From Loktanella sp. PT4BL (lineage in GTDB: Bacteria > Pseudomonadota > Alphaproteobacteria > Rhodobacterales > Rhodobacteraceae), in NCBI RefSeq assembly GCF_003201935.1, contig NZ_QJJL01000002.1, positions 434,001 to 498,000 of the forward strand: 64,000 nucleotides of DNA, given 5' to 3'. Shown here piece by piece: positions 60,601 to 64,000 of this stretch. The notes below the pieces were generated by a model, which was not told where the DNA came from, made no database searches, and saw only the letters and a program-made list of their open reading frames with translations. Each line of letters begins with the position of its first letter. Positions within the stretch are counted from its first letter, which is position 1. The position numbers and the translations under genes were made by a program.

Positions 60601-61276
60601 TGGTGCCTGTGCCGGAGCCGTATTTGAACAGACGTGCTTCGCGGACCCAGAGGTCCATGATACCACCTTCGTTCACCAGATCATCGTCAACGGACTGGAT
60701 AAAACAGGCGTGCGGCTGTGGGTGCTCATAGCTGGAGGCGGATTTTGTCAGCTCGCCTGTCTGATAATCCACATAGTAGTGCCCCTGTGCCGGGCCGTCG
60801 ATGCCGTAGGCCCAGTGCAGACCTGTGTTGAACCACTGCGGGCTGTTGGGGGCTGCGCGCTGTGTCGCCAGCATGTAGCGCATTTCGTCGAAATAGGCGC
60901 GCGCATCCTCTTCGGATGTAAAGTAGCCGCCCTTCCAGCCCCAATATGTCCAGGCACCGGCCAGACGGTCGAACACCTGCTTGGCGGATGTCTCGCCACC
61001 AAATGTGGCGTCCTTTGCTGGAACCGAGCGCCACAGGAACTCAGGCACGCCCTTTTCCTTCACGCGCTTCACTTCGGAGGGTACACCCGCCTTGCGGAAA
61101 TACTTCTGCGCGATGACGTCAGAGGCAACCTGGCTCCAACCGGCCGGAATTTCACAATTGTCGAGTTTGAAAACAACTGTGCCGTCGGGATTGCGAATCT
61201 CCGACGTCGTCGTCTTGAACTCAAGCTCGCCATAGGCGCCTGTTTTCGCTTTCGTGAAATTACGGTCAATTTTCAT
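57638..61276 (-). CDS. nrdJ: Adenosylcobalamin-dependent ribonucleotide reductase (class II)
   Basis: Reduces ribonucleotides using adenosylcobalamin, without oxygen dependence. The 1212-residue single-chain enzyme has [16 protein letters not shown] and the active-site Cys in [29 protein letters not shown] and [23 protein letters not shown], with the C-terminal zinc-ribbon and redox-shuttle end [22 protein letters not shown]. The size fits the long proteobacterial NrdJ. Deoxynucleotide supply therefore depends on B12, which matches the cob genes here. Inverted repeats of the CCACATCTTGTGT type upstream suggest NrdR control. Confidence 0.96.
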   Translation of the reverse strand: MKIDRNFTKAKTGAYGELEFKTTTSEIRNPDGTVVFKLDNCEIPAGWSQVASDVIAQKYFRKAGVPSEVKRVKEKGVPEFLWRSVPAKDATFGGETSAKQVFDRLAGAWTYWGWKGGYFTSEEDARAYFDEMRYMLATQRAAPNSPQWFNTGLHWAYGIDGPAQGHYYVDYQTGELTKSASSYEHPQPHACFIQSVDDDLVNEGGIMDLWVREARLFKYGSGTGTNFSSLRGEGEALSGGGKSSGLMGFLKIGDRAAGAIKSGGTTRRAAKMVIVDADHPDIQEFINWKVIEEQKVASIVAGSKMHARYLNAIFAAIKSWDGQEVAAYDPKTNETLAAAVKDAKRSAIPETYIKRVLDYAKQGYTSIEFPTYDTDWDSEAYSSVSGQNSNNSIRVTDAFLKAVEDDADWKLINRKNGEVAKIIKARELWEQVGHAAWACADPGIQYHDTVNAWHTCPEDGEIRGSNPCSEYMFLDDTACNLASMNLLTFYSDGKFQAEDYMHATRLWTVTLEISVMMAQFPSKEIAQRSYDFRTLGLGYANIGGLLMNMGLGYDSDEGRAMGAALTAILSGVSYATSAEMAGELGAFPGYAKNSKHMLRVIKNHRQAALGKKDGYDALEVKPVPLDHANCPDQRLIELAVGSWDEALKLGKKHGYRNAQVSVIAPTGTIGLVMDCDTTGIEPDFALVKFKKLAGGGYFKIINQSVPAALEKLGYGSAQIEEIIAYAVGHGSIGQAPAINHTSLIGHGFGQAELDKVEGALASAFDIRFVFNQWTLGEEFCTKTLGIPTEKLNDPTFDLLRHLGYSKQDIEAANDHVCGTMTLEGAPFLKEEHYSVFDCANPCGKKGKRYLSVDSHIYMMAAAQSFISGAISKTINMPNDATIEDCQKAYELSWSLGVKANALYRDGSKLSQPLAAALVEDDEDAQEILESGNHHEKAAVLAEKIVEKIIVQEVRNREREKMPQRRKGYTQKAIVGGHKVYLRTGEYEDGQLGEIFIDMHKEGAGFRAMMNNFAIAVSVGLQYGVPLEEFVDAFTFTKFEPAGMVQGNDSIKNATSILDYIFRELAVSYLDRTDLAHVKPEGASFDDIGRGEEEGVSNVKTPTESAASRSLEVLKQISSTGYLRKRMPQDLVALQGGVRLAPVDSSIDPVATLQTIVSESVTSTTATATISARDKAKMQGYEGDPCGECGNYTLVRNGTCMKCNTCGGTSGCS

Positions 61277-61460
61277 TGGTCTGCCCCATTCTAGTCTGCG
61301 CCGTCGTTGCGGCTAAATTCTCAACAAGGCCGCCTGCGCGACCAATCCGGAAAAGAACGTGTCAGCTGTCGACGCCACACTGCCTACGATCCAAGATCGA
61401 GCGCACGTCTCTGGGCGCTGAATAGCTACGCCCGCCTGTTGAACTGTCCCCGTGCCGCTA

Positions 61461-61473
61461 CCACATCTTGTGT
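61461..61473. promoter_or_regulatory. NrdR-like inverted repeat 1
   Basis: CCACATCTTGTGT, 185 bases upstream of nrdJ. It matches the reverse complement of the repeat at 61533-61545 at all but one base in thirteen, which supports a shared binding protein. Confidence 0.5.
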
Positions 61474-61532
61474 CGTGTTCGTCGGCCTGCACAACCTGAC
61501 GCATCTAGCCCTCGTGGGTCAACGGCTTTTTA

Positions 61533-61545
61533 ACACAAAATGTGG
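61533..61545. promoter_or_regulatory. NrdR-like inverted repeat 2
   Basis: ACACAAAATGTGG, reverse complement CCACATTTTGTGT, differs from repeat 1 by one base. The centres of the two repeats are 72 bases apart, close to seven helical turns. A third, looser repeat (CACAGATCTGTG) lies at 61617-61628. Confidence 0.5.
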
Positions 61546-62004
61546 ATTAAATTGATTGACCTGTCGGTCCTCACATGCCCGCCCTTTTGGGCAGGTGATT
61601 CACTCACAAACTTGTCCACAGATCTGTGCAATCAGCCGCGTTACGAGAAACTGTTTGACTTCGCAAACTTAGCCATGCCGCTTCAAGCAACCTGTCAACT
61701 CTCACGACGCAGGCGGGAAATGAATCAGCACTGCGGAATGCACACCAGACGGGCCGTTGCATGATAGTCACGCTGCGAAAGGTTCTGTTTCGCCGCATTA
61801 CCTATTGGCTCTCATCGGGCATGCAGTTGCGCGCAACCCCCGACAGATAAACGTGGTCAAATCAACACAGGCTGTGACACCTTGTACGATCAGCCAGCGA
61901 TAACAATTGACTAGGCCTTGGGTGTGTAGTTTGCCGGTTTGCAGCGACTTTGTGCGCTTTGCGTGCAAGCTGTCGAAGAAACACGATTGATTAGGAGAAA
62001 ATCA

Positions 62005-62235
62005 ATGAACAAATTCTGGATCATTCTGGGTGCGCTGCTTGTTGCTGGCGTATCCGCATACGCAGGCGGTTTGGCCGATGCGATTACCGAAACTGCACCG
62101 ATGGTCGAGCCTGTCGCAGCAGAATCAAGCGTGCCAAGCTGGCTCATCCCGGCGGCAATCGCTTTGGTGCTGATCGGCGTTGCTGTGTCCGGCGGTGACG
62201 ACGAAGAAGATGGCAGCGACCCTTACGCCGGCTGA
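62005..62235 (+). CDS. Small exported/membrane protein
   Basis: TAGGAGA precedes ATG 62005. The 76-residue product has an N-terminal hydrophobic segment (MNKFWIILGALLVAGVSAYAG, cleavable near residue 20), a short acidic linker (about 25-43), a transmembrane segment (PSWLIPAAIALVLIGVAVSG, about 44-63) and an acidic tail GDDEEDGSDPYAG. Small proteins of this layout are common in roseobacters and often carry a doubtful name. Function unknown. Its last 26 bases overlap the start of the glycosyltransferase gene. Confidence 0.75.
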   Translation: MNKFWIILGALLVAGVSAYAGGLADAITETAPMVEPVAAESSVPSWLIPAAIALVLIGVAVSGGDDEEDGSDPYAG

Positions 62236-63289
62236 ACTAATCTTGCTCGCATTAACTGCGAACGAATCTGGTAAGGCCGAAAGGGCCGCGAGAATATCCT
62301 CGTGGCCCTTTGTTGCTGTCGGGATTTGCACGTTCCAGCGCACTGAACCGTTGATTGCGTTGCTTGAATCAATCGGCGCCCAGACAGGCCAAATCGATGC
62401 CGACGTAGTCATTCTCATCGTCGACAACAATCCAACACCTTCAGTTCCAAAAGATCGCGTCCGGCACAGCACCCCTTACAATGTCAGGATCGTTCACGAA
62501 CCGCGCACAGGCCTTGTTCATGCCCGCAACCGGCTTTTTGAGCTGGCTGAAGAAACCGGCACCGATTGGCTGATCGGCGTTGATGATGATGCCACGGTAG
62601 CCAAAGACTGGTTGGCTCAGTGGGTGCAGGGAACCACCAAGATGCAGGCCAAGATATTGCTCAGCGATATCCAGTTGACGTTCTCTGACGCGGTCAGTCC
62701 GTTCATCCCTCAGCGCCAATTTGCGCAGCCAGCGGAAGGGAAACCGCCACGGGTACTTGCAACTGGGAACTATGCCATTTCGCGCGAAGTCTTTGCACGT
62801 AATGGCGGATTGGGTTTACGTTTTCATCCCGATTTCAATCATATCGGTGGAGAGGACGCAGAGTTCTTTCTCAGGGCTAAGCGTCAGCATGGAATTGTCC
62901 TGTCCGGCTGGCCAAAGGCCCGTGTTTATGAAGAACAACGCGGACATCGGTTGACACTGCGCTACCATTTAAACCGGACCCTTTGCACGCAAATGTGCGG
63001 CTATTACATTGCTGCGCTGCATAGGAAAGACCACATACTGAAGAAACCGCGCCCCATGGCTATCATGCTCACGCGTCGCACAATAAAAAGCATCGGGAAG
63101 GGTCTGGTCGCCCTCACGTCGGGCGCCTTGACACTCCCCTTCGACCGTTCCCTTGGCAAAAAGACAATCGGGATCGGGCTTGAACATATGACGCGTGCAT
63201 ACGCTGTTGTACCCTATGTGTTCGGCAAAGCATCTCGACGCTATGGTGTTGTAACGTCCACGAGCACCGAACCCCCTCAGGCAGGATAA
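62210..63289 (+). CDS. Glycosyltransferase family 2
   Basis: ATG 62210 gives 359 residues; a TTG at 62180 is an alternative. The GT-A domain has FVAVGICTFQRTEPLIALLES (about 34-54), VILIVDNNPTPS, the VHEPRTGLVHARNRLFE helix and the D-x-D like GVDDDATVAKDW (about 122-133) for metal and UDP-sugar. A second motif HPDFNHIGGEDAEFFLRAKR is the E-D/Q region. The C-terminal 80 residues are basic and amphipathic. It probably decorates a cell-surface glycan; no polysaccharide cluster is beside it. Codon overlap with the small membrane gene suggests joint translation. Confidence 0.87.
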   Translation: MAATLTPAELILLALTANESGKAERAARISSWPFVAVGICTFQRTEPLIALLESIGAQTGQIDADVVILIVDNNPTPSVPKDRVRHSTPYNVRIVHEPRTGLVHARNRLFELAEETGTDWLIGVDDDATVAKDWLAQWVQGTTKMQAKILLSDIQLTFSDAVSPFIPQRQFAQPAEGKPPRVLATGNYAISREVFARNGGLGLRFHPDFNHIGGEDAEFFLRAKRQHGIVLSGWPKARVYEEQRGHRLTLRYHLNRTLCTQMCGYYIAALHRKDHILKKPRPMAIMLTRRTIKSIGKGLVALTSGALTLPFDRSLGKKTIGIGLEHMTRAYAVVPYVFGKASRRYGVVTSTSTEPPQAG

Positions 63290-63352
63290 AAAAGTCCACA
63301 GCCAGGTCGCGGCTTCTCGCCTTAACTCCAAAACAATCATTTTCCTGAAAAA

Positions 63353-63429
63353 TGGTCGGGGCGGAGAGATTCGAACTCCCGACCCTCTGTTCCCAAAACA
63401 GATGCGCTACCAGGCTGCGCTACGCCCCG
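63353..63429 (-). tRNA. tRNA-Pro(UGG)
   Basis: A 77-base cloverleaf on the minus strand: acceptor CGGGGCG/CGCCCCG, D-stem GCGC/GCGC, anticodon stem TCTGT/ACAGA with loop TTTGGGA and anticodon TGG, T-arm GGGAG-TTCGAAT-CTCTC, and encoded ACCA 3' end. There is no phage or island integrase on either side. Confidence 0.95.
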
Positions 63430-63473
63430 AACCATGGCGTGTCTTTAGCCCCCCGAAACTGATTTGAAAAGCC

Positions 63474-63950
63474 CTAATTGCCCTCGTTTTTCGCACAAGG
63501 CAAAATAGCGTCTGTCCCAAAGCTGGGGTGCTGCATCACGTCGCCTGCAGCGATGCCCAAACGGGAAGAAAGACCGCCATTGATCTCCAAAACCATCTGC
63601 ACACCCTCGCCCCCCGAGATCGACGTCGTGTCTCCGGGAATCGCGTTTTCATGGATATGCAGGATTTCACCTGTCGGGCTGGCGAACAACATATCGAGGG
63701 GAATCAGCGTGTTCTTCATCCAGAAGCTCACGCTTTGGGGCTGCTCATAGATAAAGAGCATCCCCGAGAGCAAAGGCAGCTCTTCCACAAACATCAGCCC
63801 CTGTGCGCGTTCGCGCGCATCATCGGCCACATCAATGGTAAAGGTCGCCTGACCAAATTCGCCCCTGATCGTGATCCGGTCATCGGCACATGTGGCCCAA
63901 AGTGGCGCAGCGGCCACCATGAGCACCCCCACAAAACTGGCTAGCTTCAC
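63474..63950 (-). CDS. DUF192 family secreted protein
   Basis: The start is a GTG at 63950 that overlaps the stop of the upstream gene (GTGA). The 158-residue product has a signal peptide (MKLASFVGVLMVAAAPLWA, cleavage near residue 19) and the DUF192 core: ERAQGLMFVEELPLLSGMLFIYEQPQSVSFWMKNTLIPLDMLF (about 47-90) and EILHIHENAIP. The fold is known but no function is assigned. It pairs with a cold-shock-type gene, an order common in Rhodobacterales. Confidence 0.9.
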   Translation of the reverse strand: MKLASFVGVLMVAAAPLWATCADDRITIRGEFGQATFTIDVADDARERAQGLMFVEELPLLSGMLFIYEQPQSVSFWMKNTLIPLDMLFASPTGEILHIHENAIPGDTTSISGGEGVQMVLEINGGLSSRLGIAAGDVMQHPSFGTDAILPCAKNEGN

Positions 63951-64000
63951 TTGGCTGCAGCCTCCCAGCCGATGACCTCGATGGCCATACGGCCACGTTC
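63947..64000 (-). CDS. C-terminus of a probable cold-shock domain protein (partial)
   Basis: Seventeen codons and a stop enter from the right edge, encoding ERGRMAIEVIGWEAAAK. The end resembles that of the double-cold-shock-domain proteins that stand in front of DUF192 genes in this family, but the match rests on few residues. Its TGA overlaps the GTG start of the DUF192 gene. Confidence 0.45.
   Translation of the reverse strand, partial: ERGRMAIEVIGWEAAAK

Larger units (their letters stand above)
61277..62004. other. 728-base leader between nrdJ and the small membrane gene
   Basis: No gene is supported here; the two short frames (61540-61764 plus, 61604-61798 minus) lack ribosome-binding sites. 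The stretch includes three related inverted repeats of the CCACA-x-TGTG type (61461-61473, 61533-61545, 61617-61628) on the nrdJ side. A cobalamin riboswitch was looked for and not seen. The rest may hold the promoters of both diverging genes. Confidence 0.6.

Noticed and set aside
61613-61621. DnaA-box-like TTGTCCACA and possible origin
   Set aside because: A single imperfect box without a cluster, AT-rich unwinding stretch or dnaA/parAB genes.
61277-62004. Cobalamin riboswitch before nrdJ
   Set aside because: No B12-box or conserved GCCACTG-type core was found by eye in the leader; regulation by inverted repeats is more likely.

Overview
The window reads as an ordinary piece of chromosome from a Rhodobacteraceae/Roseobacter-group alphaproteobacterium. 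This rests on gene content (CckA phosphorelay kinase, aglEFGAK-type alpha-glucoside import, CobA/CbiD/CobK/CobB cobalamin genes, B12-dependent ribonucleotide reductase NrdJ, Mur-like Fur, SoxR), on GC-rich codon usage, and on short ATGA/GTGA gene overlaps. I see no integrase, transposase, prophage or CRISPR array. Genus cannot be fixed from the sequence alone.

Layout. 1-2051: rlmE and a Ppx/GppA phosphatase, both on the minus strand. 2303-4650: a C1 cluster on the plus strand (small PF13769-type protein, MetF-like reductase, methyltetrahydrofolate:corrinoid methyltransferase); its likely corrinoid-reactivating partner, a RamA/RACo-like ferredoxin ATPase, lies at 21644-23680. 4725-15667: an HpaI-type aldolase, then a complete sugar module: ABC transporter aglE-F-G-K with alpha-glucosidase aglA on minus, divergent from a LacI regulator, a GH1 beta-glucosidase and glucokinase on plus. 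15686-20740: cckA (with a full CtrA-type box upstream), an RsmB-type rRNA methyltransferase and guaB. 20849-26975: an unknown membrane protein, the RamA-like protein, a Tat-exported intradiol dioxygenase, tRNA-Gly(CCC), a GH13 amylosucrase-like enzyme and a prepilin-peptidase-like protein that lacks its catalytic aspartates.

27025-30813: zwf-pgl-pgi, the entry to the Entner-Doudoroff/pentose phosphate routes, under a perfect 22-bp palindrome. 30898-34347: HNH protein, 2OG-oxygenase, an EF-hand protein with a 72-residue Asp/Glu/Ser tail, an esterase and an AlkA-like glycosylase. 34344-39647: cobalamin genes and an MFS transporter. 39709-43531: squalene/phytoene-synthase-like protein, cimA and cysS. 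43902-49774: small secreted protein, MmcQ/YjbR protein, a SoxR module with a perfect SoxR box, an aminotransferase, ada, an ICL/PEP-mutase enzyme and an outer-membrane barrel. 49999-56964: anmK, tyrS, phzF, Mur/Fur, an EamA exporter, eno, a GNAT and a cupin. 57093-64000: an ImmA/IrrE-type protease of unlike base composition, nrdJ, a long leader, a small membrane protein overlapping a family-2 glycosyltransferase, tRNA-Pro(UGG), a DUF192 protein and the tail of a probable cold-shock protein.

How it fits together. Imported alpha- and beta-glucosides are hydrolysed, phosphorylated by Glk and sent through Zwf/Pgl/Pgi and enolase. LacI-type operators of one shape (TGTTAGCGCTAACA-like) recur before zwf, before eno and between aglE and aglR, which suggests a global carbon regulator above the local AglR. 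B12 made by the cob genes serves NrdJ and the corrinoid C1 chemistry. The most rewarding leads are the SoxR-controlled small-protein/VOC operon, the CtrA box at cckA, the shared LacI operators, the catalytically dead prepilin peptidase homologue, and the EF-hand protein with its acidic triplet repeat. Nothing here is clearly a wholly new system.
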